In this document: in pieces, positions 1 through 7,466 of the stretch
How positions within the stretch are numbered: the first letter of the stretch is position 1
Layout: every line of letters begins with the position of its first letter
Assembly (NCBI RefSeq): GCF_049310025.1
Contig: NZ_JBJYKD010000022.1
Coordinates: 1 to 54,783, forward strand
Direction of reading: 5' to 3'
From: JBJYKD01 sp049310025
GTDB taxonomy: Bacteria > Bacillota > Thermosediminibacteria > Thermosediminibacterales > Tepidanaerobacteraceae
DNA length: 54,783 nt
The notes under the pieces: generated by a model
The model's database searches: none
Told to the model about the DNA's origin: nothing
What the model saw: only the letters and a program-made list of their open reading frames with translations
Made by a program: the position numbers and the translations under genes

Positions 1-248
1 TGAAAGAAACCCAAATATTGAAAGATTTCATAGAACCTTGAAAGAAGAATATGTTAATTTAAATGATTTTGAAAGTTCTAAGTCATTTTTTAAAGGCCTG
101 GATGATTATATAAAATTTTATCTTTGCGAACGGCCCCATGAATCCTTGAATTATATGACACCCTCAGCATTTTATGAAGCATTTTTAAGAAATACTGTGA
201 ATCGTGGCGTGTTGGTCGTTTAAGTCCAAATAATAGGGGGCCAGTACA
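1..248 (+). mobile_element. Right end of an IS3-type insertion sequence
   Basis: The transposase end is followed within 25 bases by GGGGGCCAGTACA (236-248). Read inwards this gives TGTACTGGCCCC, which resembles IS3-group terminal inverted repeats that begin TG. The matching left end is outside the window, so the exact boundary and any target duplication cannot be checked here. Confidence 0.6.
2..223 (+). CDS. IS3-family transposase, C-terminal end (cut by window edge)
   Basis: The frame is open from base 2 and stops at 221-223, so only about 73 C-terminal residues are visible. They carry the end of a DDE integrase core: NIERFHRTLKEEY near the start supplies the glutamate region, and RPHESLNYMTPSAFY matches the RPHxSLxYxTP signature that closes the rve domain in IS3 OrfB proteins. 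In this family the protein catalyses cut-and-copy transposition of its own element. The first ATG, at 38, is internal. The missing 5' part lies outside the window, so whether the element is intact cannot be judged. Confidence 0.85.
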   Translation, partial: ERNPNIERFHRTLKEEYVNLNDFESSKSFFKGLDDYIKFYLCERPHESLNYMTPSAFYEAFLRNTVNRGVLVV

Positions 249-329
249 GCCCGCAAAACAAGATTTACTTAGGGGATTTTCTCTATCATTTTAGAACAAA
301 ATAAGCATAAAACTCAAATTTTACTCTAT

Positions 330-365
330 AAAAAATAAAAAGCAGCTGCCAAGCTAACAGCCGCT
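330..365 (-). terminator. Rho-independent terminator, minus strand
   Basis: On the minus strand AGCGGCTG (365-358) pairs with CAGCTGCT (348-341), allowing one G-U pair, around a short loop. It is followed by a T-rich run (340-330). It would end transcripts from the DUF7662-type gene remnant or from an RNA encoded in 366-861. Confidence 0.6.
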
Positions 366-475
366 TACAAAATTTCAACCAACTTATCTATGGGTAAGAC
401 GCTTCATAATCTGTAATCTTTCCGACTCGCCCCCAACTCCTTCTATGAGAAACATATTACCTTAAATTTTATGGT

Positions 476-524
476 ATTTTCTTTCCCTTTTATCCCTAAA
501 TCCGATTCCAAAATTTCGGTTTTA
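476..524. repeat. Imperfect direct repeat, copy 1
   Basis: This copy shares the string TTATCCCTAAA, then CCGATTCCAAAATTT, with the copy at 738-786, in the same order and orientation, with only scattered differences. Read on the minus strand each copy can form a short hairpin around the AAATTTTGGAATC core. Confidence 0.6.
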
Positions 525-663
525 TAATTGTTTCCCTATCTTGACGGAGCGGCAATAAGCCTTTGGTATACAAAAAGAACTAATAAAGAGAAATGCTAAA
601 ACTCATTATTTAAAGCGGCGGACTCGGCGGGCGAACAAGCGACACTTTCTTCCTTGAGTATTA

Positions 664-679
664 AGAGTACTAGTACTCT
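664..679. repeat. Perfect 16-base palindrome
   Basis: AGAGTACTAGTACTCT is identical on both strands. It lies between the two direct-repeat copies. It could be a dimeric protein site or a small hairpin; nothing adjacent identifies a partner. Confidence 0.6.
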
Positions 680-737
680 ATAGGCTTTATAAACAAAATT
701 TATAGGTCTTATGAAGGATTGATTTATCTTTTTAATT

Positions 738-786
738 TATTTTTCTTTCCTCTTTATCCCTAAAGCCGATTCCAAAATTTTGGCTT
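738..786. repeat. Imperfect direct repeat, copy 2
   Basis: Second copy of the repeat at 476-524. On the minus strand AAGCC and GGCTT flank the conserved AAAATTTTGGAATC core and could close a hairpin of five base pairs. Confidence 0.6.
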
Positions 787-861
787 AAACATCTTTTTTG
801 TTGTTTTGTTTATGCGCTTTCGGAAAATAATAAAAAACCAACTACCTTCTTTCTCAAGCCT

Positions 862-1245
862 TTATCTTATTCTTAAAAACACGATATAGTTTCCAAGGGC
901 AACCTTTCCTACTTTCCAACCAACACTCAACCAGTAATTTGAATGCGAATGTCCGCCATTCGCCCACCACGCCCTATATCTATAAGCCGATTGAGGAAGC
1001 GGTCTGTTTATAATCTCTTCAATTTCTTTAAAAGTCAATTTTGCAGAATCTCTATTAATTCTTTGCAGATAAGCAGATAACTTTTCATACCCCTCGTTAC
1101 AAGCACAAAATACGGTTTTATTACCACTGTATTTATTTTTAGCAGTATTGACTTCCATACCAATTTGATTTGAAGCACTAACATTACTCCTTACATTTTT
1201 CCCTGATTGTGAATTCCATGGAGGATGAAATTTTTCTATAAGCAT
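862..1245 (-). pseudogene. 3' part of an IS-interrupted GIY-YIG/DUF7662-type gene
   Basis: The visible C-terminal region (KLTFKEIEEIINRPLP, then HRAWWAN-like YRAWWANGG and WLSVGWKV) matches the small domain I know as DUF7662. Just before it is MLIEKFHPPWNSQSG, which looks like the closing helix and PPWN motif of a GIY-YIG nuclease. The rest of that nuclease, up to its catalytic glutamate, lies beyond the IS110-like element at 2888-3355 on the same strand. I infer that both pieces were one gene. The open frame continues upstream to 1425, but that part reads into the element and overlaps its transposase. ATG at 1245 has no clear ribosome site, as expected for a remnant. Confidence 0.65.
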
Positions 1246-1283
1246 TCCTGTAATAAATTGAAATAGCCTTTGCAAACTAAAAA

Positions 1284-1329
1284 CCCTCCTGGTAAAAAAG
1301 AAATAGGAAAAACCAATTAACCAGGAGGG
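1284..1329 (+). promoter_or_regulatory. Hairpin that masks the transposase ribosome-binding site
   Basis: CCCTCCTGGT (1284-1293) is a perfect complement of ACCAGGAGGG (1320-1329), leaving a 26-base loop. The 3' arm contains the AGGAGGG Shine-Dalgarno site for the ATG at 1338. A transcript entering from outside would carry both arms and hide the site, limiting transposase translation. A transcript starting inside the loop would not. Confidence 0.7.
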
Positions 1330-1337
1330 CGAAAGAC

Positions 1338-2621
1338 ATGAACAAAATCGAAAAACTCCTTTTAGTCCATGGTTCAGATTTAATTTTTGTTGGGATTGAC
1401 GTAGCAAAGAAGAGCCACTATACAAGAATCATAGACCACATCGGACTCGAACCGGTAAAACCTTTCAAGTTTAATAATAGCAAAGATGGGTACTTTCGTC
1501 TAGTCTCAAAAATACTCGAAGCCAAAGAAAAATCGAAAGCGACAAGGGTAATAATAGGCCTTGAACCCAGCGGTCATTACTGGAAGCCCCTAACTTGGTT
1601 TTTAAAAGAACAGGGATACCAGGTAGTCCTGGTAAACCCATACCACGTGAAGAAAAGAAAAGAGGAGGAAGACAACAGCCCTACCAAAAACGACCGAAAA
1701 GACGCACTAATAATTGCTAAACTCGTAAAAGAGGGTAAGTTTCTAAACTGCCTTTTACCCGAAGGGATTTACGCAGACTTAAGGAACCTTTCGGTAGCAA
1801 GAAAGCAGCTAATAAACAAGCTAAACAGCGCAAAAAACAAGTTAATTTCAATATTAGACGAATACTTCCCCGAATTCGAAGAAGTATTCAAGAACATCTT
1901 AGGCAAGGCTGCTTTATGGGTATTGAGGCACTGCCCTTTTCCGAGCATGATTCTAAACTACACAAAAGAAGAGCTGGCAGAGAACATGAAAAAGGCTGCC
2001 AACAAGAGAGTAGGCATAAAAAGAGCCGAGAAACTCATCGAATCAGCGCAAAAATCGGTAGGAGTAAAGCAGGGACTAAAAGGGGCATATATCCGCCTTC
2101 AATCATACCTTGACGAAATAGAATTTTTAAAAGGCCAGCTAGAAACGATTGAAAAAACCATGGCAGAACTGCTCAAGAAGATAGACATAGTACAATACCT
2201 ACTCAGTATTCCCGGCATAGGGATAATAACCGTAGCTGGATTTCTAGCGGAAGTAGGTGACGTAGCCAACTACACGCATTTTAAGCAGATACAAAAACTA
2301 GCAGGGCTCAACATAGCAGAAAACCAATCTGGGAAACACAAAGGGAAGGCCAAGATATCAAAGAGGGGCCGTCCGGAATTGCGGAATCTCCTTTACAAAG
2401 CAAGTCTTGTACTGGTAGCCAAAAACAAGGAATTCAAAGCCCTTTACGACTATTTTCTAAAAAGACCCCAAAATCCGTTAAAATCCAAGCAGGCATTAAT
2501 AGCAATTTCAGTGAAGCTAATAAGGGTAATGTTCACCCTTGCTAAAAAGAGAGAAAATTACGATTCGAAGAAAGTTCTAGGAGAACACCGCATGAAGCAA
2601 ATAAACCAGCTAGCGGCATAA
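1338..2621 (+). CDS. IS110-family DEDD transposase
   Basis: This 427-residue protein has the two IS110 domains. The N-terminal RuvC-like DEDD domain shows D21 (GIDVAK), E76 (GLEPSGHYW) and D119/D122 (NDRKDA). The C-terminal Transposase_20 domain starts at PGIG (292-295) and continues to NQSGKHKG, where S331 is the likely catalytic serine, and ISKRGRPELRNLLY. A helical linker joins them. Family members recombine DNA guided by an element-encoded bridge/seek RNA. The start ATG has a strong site, AGGAGGG, inside a hairpin arm. Length and motifs look intact, so the enzyme may be active. Confidence 0.93.
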   Translation: MNKIEKLLLVHGSDLIFVGIDVAKKSHYTRIIDHIGLEPVKPFKFNNSKDGYFRLVSKILEAKEKSKATRVIIGLEPSGHYWKPLTWFLKEQGYQVVLVNPYHVKKRKEEEDNSPTKNDRKDALIIAKLVKEGKFLNCLLPEGIYADLRNLSVARKQLINKLNSAKNKLISILDEYFPEFEEVFKNILGKAALWVLRHCPFPSMILNYTKEELAENMKKAANKRVGIKRAEKLIESAQKSVGVKQGLKGAYIRLQSYLDEIEFLKGQLETIEKTMAELLKKIDIVQYLLSIPGIGIITVAGFLAEVGDVANYTHFKQIQKLAGLNIAENQSGKHKGKAKISKRGRPELRNLLYKASLVLVAKNKEFKALYDYFLKRPQNPLKSKQALIAISVKLIRVMFTLAKKRENYDSKKVLGEHRMKQINQLAA

Positions 2622-2835
2622 AAGTGAGATAGCCAATAATGCGGGGAAGCAATATCACCTCTATAAGGGCAAGACCCTGCATACGAGTAAAAAGCTCCCC
2701 GCCTAGCCCTCGAAGGCAGGACGAAGGAATGTAATAAGGGCGTAGGACCCCGAGAGACATGATAGGGTAGTCGAGGGCATGAGTGAAGGATATGATAGGC
2801 AACTTTATGTAAGTTGCCATAGGTAGTCTTGTTTT
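2622..2835 (+). ncRNA. Candidate bridge/seek RNA of the IS110-family element
   Basis: The 3' non-coding part of the element is rich in nested complementary pairs. GCGGGGA (2641-2647) pairs with TCCCCGC (2696-2702), enclosing an AGGG/CCCT hairpin (2666-2678). GCCCTCG (2706-2712) pairs with CGAGGGC (2772-2778). GGCAACTT (2798-2805) pairs with AAGTTGCC (2811-2818). IS1111-type members carry their guide RNA downstream of the transposase, which fits this layout. The ends of the RNA and its guide loops are inferred, not seen. Confidence 0.6.
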
Positions 2836-2887
2836 GTCTAAAGAATCAATAGTTAAACAGCAAGAGCAGCCTAAATTTAAAGGAAAA

Positions 2888-3355
2888 CTAAGATTTTAAG
2901 AGTTTTATTTTGCTAATCAAAAAATATTGAGATAGTTCTTTCTCAATCTTATAACGATCTTTTGTCTCCAGAAAATAAAGTTTTACTGTCCTTCCTTGCT
3001 TAATCTCATTTAGAATAAAATTGTTGACTTTACAGTTCGTCGACTGTCCACCTTTAAAGCAGTTGCGAGGAGAGATATTGCCATAACCCATATTAAATCG
3101 TTTGCTTAGGTCTACACATTCACCTACATAAACTAATTGATCATCTGAATATATGCAATAGACGCCTTCTTTACCAGCCCAACAATTTGGGATTTTGAAT
3201 TTGCAAAATGGCCCCTTGCCGTATTCATGTAATTCAACATTTTGCTTTTTTGTGTACAACTCTTGCGGGGAATATTCAATAATATTCCCATTATTATCGG
3301 TTTCAGGAGTTATCTTACAGACATATTTAAATTCATATTGATCTATCTTGAGCAT
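2888..3355 (-). pseudogene. GIY-YIG nuclease, 5' part, interrupted by the IS110-like element
   Basis: This 155-residue frame contains a GIY-YIG core: GVYCIY and LVYVGECVDLSKRF supply the two tyrosines, the glycine and the catalytic arginine, and RYKIEKEL supplies the metal-binding glutamate. The usual PPWN ending is missing; after IEKEL the frame runs about 17 residues into apparent IS sequence and stops. The missing ending is found past the element at about 1210-1245, followed by a DUF7662-type domain. I read this as an insertional break. It is the most downstream cistron of the restriction operon. A shortened product might still fold, but the final asparagine is gone. Confidence 0.7.
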
Positions 3356-3423
3356 CTCCGACTAACTCCCAAATTTATCATTAACTGAAATCCTAAAAGC
3401 TTAACTTTGTTAGGTATTTCAAT

Positions 3424-4263
3424 TCAATTTACCTGTTCTCTTGCAAGGTTTACAACCAGGTTATAGATAAACCATCCATCGCCAGTTACGAAAGTTTGGG
3501 GCTTAGCGCTTGTAGCATCCCTTTGGATTCCAATACCATCTGAATAAGGCGTAAACGAAACTATTTTAGAATAAGGCACTCTGAAGCTTTTTGTTTTGCC
3601 GTAAAAGTAAAGATGTTTTGTGGTAACTGCCAATATTCCCGTGTCTACATAAACTTGCTCCTCTCTTTCAATCGGGTATCCTTTAAATTGCCCAACTCTA
3701 TAATAAACTCCCTTCGCAATTCGAATACTTACACCGTGGCTTCCTCCCACATATTCCCTTCGAGTCCTTTTTTCGTAATATTTCACATTTGAAAAAGCCC
3801 AAACCAAACTTTCACTCTTTTGAAAGTTAAACGGCAAAGGATCAACTGTTTTAAAACGCTGCGGAATTTTGCCTTCCAACACCTCACGCAAAACCGCACC
3901 TTGGACAAAACGCGTATATATTCCTCTTTTATTCAAATCATCTTGCGTAAATTTAAAGTATTCTGCATATGCCACCAATTTATTTTCTTCCCGAGCATCA
4001 AGATTGCCGTCTTCCAAAAAATGCAAAACCGCCTCTTCCCAGCCCAGAATTAAAGCCTCTTTTACTTTATCTTGTGAAACATAACCTTCTTTTGCCAAAT
4101 CATGAAGTTCTCTTTCCAAATTCATTATTTGACCTATTCCAAGCGCAGCTTCCCTTGCTTTAAAAACCATTGTGTTCCAGGTATTTTTGTGCTTTTCTTC
4201 ACACTCTCGATGACGTTTTCTTAAAAAACCTGCAGGTTTACCACAATAAATACAGTTACCCAT
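3424..4263 (-). CDS. Zinc-ribbon protein with C-terminal PH-like domain
   Basis: The 279-residue product begins with a zinc-ribbon (CIYCGKPAGFLRKRHREC, residues 4-21 or so), followed by a helical middle and a C-terminal beta-rich segment (GILAVTTKHLYFYG, FRVPYSKIVSFTPYSDGIGI) that resembles bacterial PH/GRAM-like domains. A GTG twelve bases upstream also opens the frame, but ATG at 4263 has GGAGTGAGG at good spacing. It sits just downstream of hsdR on the same strand, about 65 bases away. Its job is unknown. Proteins of this build do occur beside restriction systems, but no catalytic motif is visible. Confidence 0.7.
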   Translation of the reverse strand: MGNCIYCGKPAGFLRKRHRECEEKHKNTWNTMVFKAREAALGIGQIMNLERELHDLAKEGYVSQDKVKEALILGWEEAVLHFLEDGNLDAREENKLVAYAEYFKFTQDDLNKRGIYTRFVQGAVLREVLEGKIPQRFKTVDPLPFNFQKSESLVWAFSNVKYYEKRTRREYVGGSHGVSIRIAKGVYYRVGQFKGYPIEREEQVYVDTGILAVTTKHLYFYGKTKSFRVPYSKIVSFTPYSDGIGIQRDATSAKPQTFVTGDGWFIYNLVVNLAREQVN

Positions 4264-4330
4264 AAATAACCTCACTCCATAATTTCACTCTGTTTTTGCT
4301 AGACTATCTAATCTCCTCAAGATCTCTCCA

Positions 4331-7300
4331 TTAAGCGGCATCTTCAAAGAGAGATACAGCCTGTTCAATGACCAATTTAACTACATTATCAAGCTTTTGT
4401 GGATCTTTAAAGCCCTTTTTTCTTAGTAATCTTTTTACCGTTGCCCTAATGGATGCCTTAACGTTTTCTTTTATAGTCCAATCTACCTGTCCCTCGGTTT
4501 TACTTTTTATAATCCGCACAAGCTCTCTTGCAATTTCCTTCGCTTCTTCGTCATTTAAAATAGCCTCTTCTCCCTGACATACAATGTCGTAAAAAGCCAT
4601 TTCCTCTTCCGTTAAGTTCATTTCTTTCGCCCGTTTGTCCATATTCTGCATTTCTTTTGCCAAATCAATAAGGTGTTTTATAACCTCAGCAGATGTAATA
4701 GCACGATTATGATACTTATTTAAAACTCTTTCTATCATTTCTTTAAAAGAAGCATACTTAATATGATTTTTCCTGATTTTGGCTTTGATTTCATCATTCA
4801 ACAACTTGCGCAAAACCTCAATCTGCAAGTTTTTATTCTCATGCCCAATAAGTTTATTTAAAAATTCTTCACTCAGAATAGACAAGTCTGGTTTTTTAAG
4901 CCCCGCCGCATCGAATATGTCAATTGGTTTATTGCTTGCAGCAACACCCTCGGAAATAATCTGCTTTATGGCACTGTCCAGCTCTTCGATTGATAACCCT
5001 TTAGGCGGCGTGTATTTGACAATATTGCTTCTTACTGCTTGGAAAAAGGCAACATCTGAACGAATACGCATCGCTTCTTCTCGCGGTATTACAAGGGCAA
5101 AAGCCTTGCACAATGCCATGCACTGATCCAAAAAATTTTTCTTTGTGGTCTCATCCTTATTTATTAAGTCCATAGCCTGTTTTAAAAGTTTTAACTTGTC
5201 CTCTGCACCTTTCTCTTCCCAACCCGAAAAATCAATGCCGTGGAAATACGAGCAAACAATATCATACTTCTCCTGCATAATCCTTATTGCTTCGTCTATG
5301 GGTAAGGTAGCAGCCTCCTTGCCCGTGTTTCTTGTGTAGTTTGCCAGTGCTAGTTTTAAGTCATCAGCAATACCGATGTAATCTACAACCAATCCTGCAG
5401 GTTTGTCCTTAAAGACCCTGTTTACTCTGGCTATAGCCTGCATTAAGTTGTGGCCTCGCATTGGCTTGTCAATATACATTGTATGCAGGCACGGCACATC
5501 AAAGCCAGTAAGCCACATATCCCTTACAATTACCAGTTTAAGAGGATCGTTTGGGTCTTTCATTCTTTTTTCAATCTCTTTTATTTGGGATTTCGTATAT
5601 AGGTGTGGCAAAAATTCTTTCGGGTCTTTTGAAGGATTTCCTGACATTACAATTTTAATTACGCCTTTGTCTAAGTCATCGCTGTGCCAGTGCGGTCTTA
5701 ACCTAATTATTTCGTTGTAAAGGTCAACGCAAATCCTTCGGCTCATACATACTATCATGCCTTTGCCCTCAAGAACCTTACACCTTTCTTCAAAGTGCTC
5801 TACAATATCCCTTGCTATGGTTTCAAGCCTTTCTTTGGTTCCTACCAGTGCTTCTAAAGCTGCCCATTTTGTCTTCAGCTTGTTCTTTACCTCTTCTTCC
5901 TCGCCTTCTGTCACTTCTTCAAAGTCTCTATCAATATTTTCGTTTATCAAATGAAGTTTTACCAGCCTTCCCTCATAATAAATGGGCACAATGGCTTTGT
6001 CTTCCACTGCTTGTTTCATATCATAAATGCTGATATAGTCTCCAAACACCTGAAGGGTGGACTTGTCTTCAAGATCGATAGGCGTCCCCGTAAAGCCAAT
6101 AAAGCTGGCGTTAGGAAGTGCCTGCCTTATATACTTCGCAAACCCATCGATAAATTCATAGTGCGACCTATGCGCCTCGTCGACAATGACAATAATGTTG
6201 CTGCGATCCGAAAGAAGGGGATAGGTTTTGCCCTTCTTTAAAGCTTTTTTAAGTTTTGGATCAACTCCATCTGAAACCTCTTCTGCTTCTGCTTGAAATT
6301 TCTGTATTGTTGTAAAAAAGATGCCCCCAGCCGCCACCTGCGAAAGTTTTTCTTTTAAGTCCTCTACGCTTTCTATCTGCGTTGGGTATGGAATCAGGTC
6401 GCTTGCATTGCAAAAAGTTTCATACAGCTGGTCGTCAAGGTCGTTGCGGTCGGTAATGACTACAATTGTAGGATTCTGAAGTTCTTTAAGCTCTATTATC
6501 TTTCCCGTATAGAACACCATAGAAAGGCTTTTGCCGCTGCCCTGAGTGTGCCAGAATGTACCTATTCTTCTGTCACCGCCAGGAGATGTGGCCCTGATTG
6601 TTTCCTCCACTGCTTTATTTACACCATAATACTGGTGATACATAGCCATAATTTTAATTACTTCATCTTTTGCAGTTGAAAAGGTAATAAAGTTTCTTAT
6701 TATGTCGAGAATTCTTCCTTTATCAAACATGCCTTTTATCAAAACTTCAAGTTCTGGCATCCCCTCAGCACTGCTGACACCATCTATTGATTTCCATGCA
6801 GAAAACCTCTCCCATGGCGAAGTTATTGTTCCTGCTTTAGCCTCCGTCCCATCAGATACAACGCAGATCTCATTGTAAGCAAAAATGTCGGGAATATCCC
6901 TTTTATAAAGCTCAAGCTGCCTATATGCCCCTTCTATTGTAGCTGCCTCATCTAATGGATTTTTCAGTTCGAATAACCCTACTGGCAGGCCGTTAATATA
7001 AACCACAATATCAGGGACTCTTCTGGCTGCGCCTTTTATTTCTACTTGATTGCATATGAGAAAATCATTATTCTCTGGGTTTTCATAGTCAAATATTTTT
7101 ACTATTTCTCCTACCTCTTCGCCTTCGCTGTTACGCCTTGTAACTTTCGCACCATTGCGGTATATTTTATGTATCTCTCTGTTGTTCAGCTCTATCCTCG
7201 GATACTGGAGGCTCTTTAACTGGCGCACCGCTTCCTCAATGCACTCCAGCGGAAGTTCGGGATTCAATCTTATTAAGGCCTTATAAAGCCTATTTTTTAA

Positions 7301-7432
7301 AATGACCTCTCTATAGTCTTTTCTGTCTTCAACGGGTATTTCGTTGCCGTGCAGATATTCGTAACCTATATCTTTAAACCATTTGATGGCTGCCTGCTCT
7401 ACCACACTCTCAAAATTTTGATTAAGATTCAC
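4331..7432 (-). CDS. hsdR: Type I restriction enzyme, R (motor/nuclease) subunit
   Basis: This 1033-residue protein is a full-length HsdR. The N-terminal nuclease domain shows D141 and ELK at 155-157 of the PD-(D/E)xK fold. The SF2 translocase follows, with Walker A GSGKS (298-302), DEAH (418-421), FTGTP (447-451), and later LTGFDVP and IARVNRVF motifs. The C-terminal helical part would bind the HsdM2S core. The complex cuts unmodified DNA after ATP-driven translocation. The start is GTG at 7432 behind AAGGGTGA. It lies 34 bases downstream of the DUF262 gene on the same strand, so the whole cluster is probably one transcript. Confidence 0.97.
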   Translation of the reverse strand: MNLNQNFESVVEQAAIKWFKDIGYEYLHGNEIPVEDRKDYREVILKNRLYKALIRLNPELPLECIEEAVRQLKSLQYPRIELNNREIHKIYRNGAKVTRRNSEGEEVGEIVKIFDYENPENNDFLICNQVEIKGAARRVPDIVVYINGLPVGLFELKNPLDEAATIEGAYRQLELYKRDIPDIFAYNEICVVSDGTEAKAGTITSPWERFSAWKSIDGVSSAEGMPELEVLIKGMFDKGRILDIIRNFITFSTAKDEVIKIMAMYHQYYGVNKAVEETIRATSPGGDRRIGTFWHTQGSGKSLSMVFYTGKIIELKELQNPTIVVITDRNDLDDQLYETFCNASDLIPYPTQIESVEDLKEKLSQVAAGGIFFTTIQKFQAEAEEVSDGVDPKLKKALKKGKTYPLLSDRSNIIVIVDEAHRSHYEFIDGFAKYIRQALPNASFIGFTGTPIDLEDKSTLQVFGDYISIYDMKQAVEDKAIVPIYYEGRLVKLHLINENIDRDFEEVTEGEEEEVKNKLKTKWAALEALVGTKERLETIARDIVEHFEERCKVLEGKGMIVCMSRRICVDLYNEIIRLRPHWHSDDLDKGVIKIVMSGNPSKDPKEFLPHLYTKSQIKEIEKRMKDPNDPLKLVIVRDMWLTGFDVPCLHTMYIDKPMRGHNLMQAIARVNRVFKDKPAGLVVDYIGIADDLKLALANYTRNTGKEAATLPIDEAIRIMQEKYDIVCSYFHGIDFSGWEEKGAEDKLKLLKQAMDLINKDETTKKNFLDQCMALCKAFALVIPREEAMRIRSDVAFFQAVRSNIVKYTPPKGLSIEELDSAIKQIISEGVAASNKPIDIFDAAGLKKPDLSILSEEFLNKLIGHENKNLQIEVLRKLLNDEIKAKIRKNHIKYASFKEMIERVLNKYHNRAITSAEVIKHLIDLAKEMQNMDKRAKEMNLTEEEMAFYDIVCQGEEAILNDEEAKEIARELVRIIKSKTEGQVDWTIKENVKASIRATVKRLLRKKGFKDPQKLDNVVKLVIEQAVSLFEDAA

Positions 7433-7466
7433 GGATTATTCACCCTTTTCCCACAAAATCTATTTT

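Larger units (their letters stand above)
224..861. other. AT-rich intergenic stretch with terminator, palindrome and a repeated hairpin motif
   Basis: I see no convincing gene here. It contains a minus-strand terminator-like hairpin (330-365), two imperfect copies of a roughly 48-base sequence (476-524 and 738-786) and a perfect 16-base palindrome (664-679). The terminator faces transcripts arriving from the right, so the stretch may be the 3' region of the interrupted gene at 862, or may encode a small RNA on the minus strand. Confidence 0.5.
1246..2933 (+). mobile_element. IS110-family (IS1111-like) element
   Basis: It comprises a DEDD transposase (1338-2621), about 90 bases of 5' non-coding sequence and about 310 bases of 3' non-coding, highly structured sequence. 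The ends are estimated from where the interrupted host reading frame resumes (near 1246 and 2933) and are approximate. GCAAACTAAAAAC (1272-1284) and AGTTTTATTTTGC (2901-2913) form an imperfect subterminal inverted repeat, as expected for the IS1111 subgroup. No flanking target duplication is obvious, as is usual in this family. Confidence 0.7.

Noticed and set aside
1246..1425. N-terminal extension of the frame at 862 to an ATG at 1425
   Set aside because: It runs through the IS end and the transposase start on the other strand; it is read as chance openness next to a broken gene.
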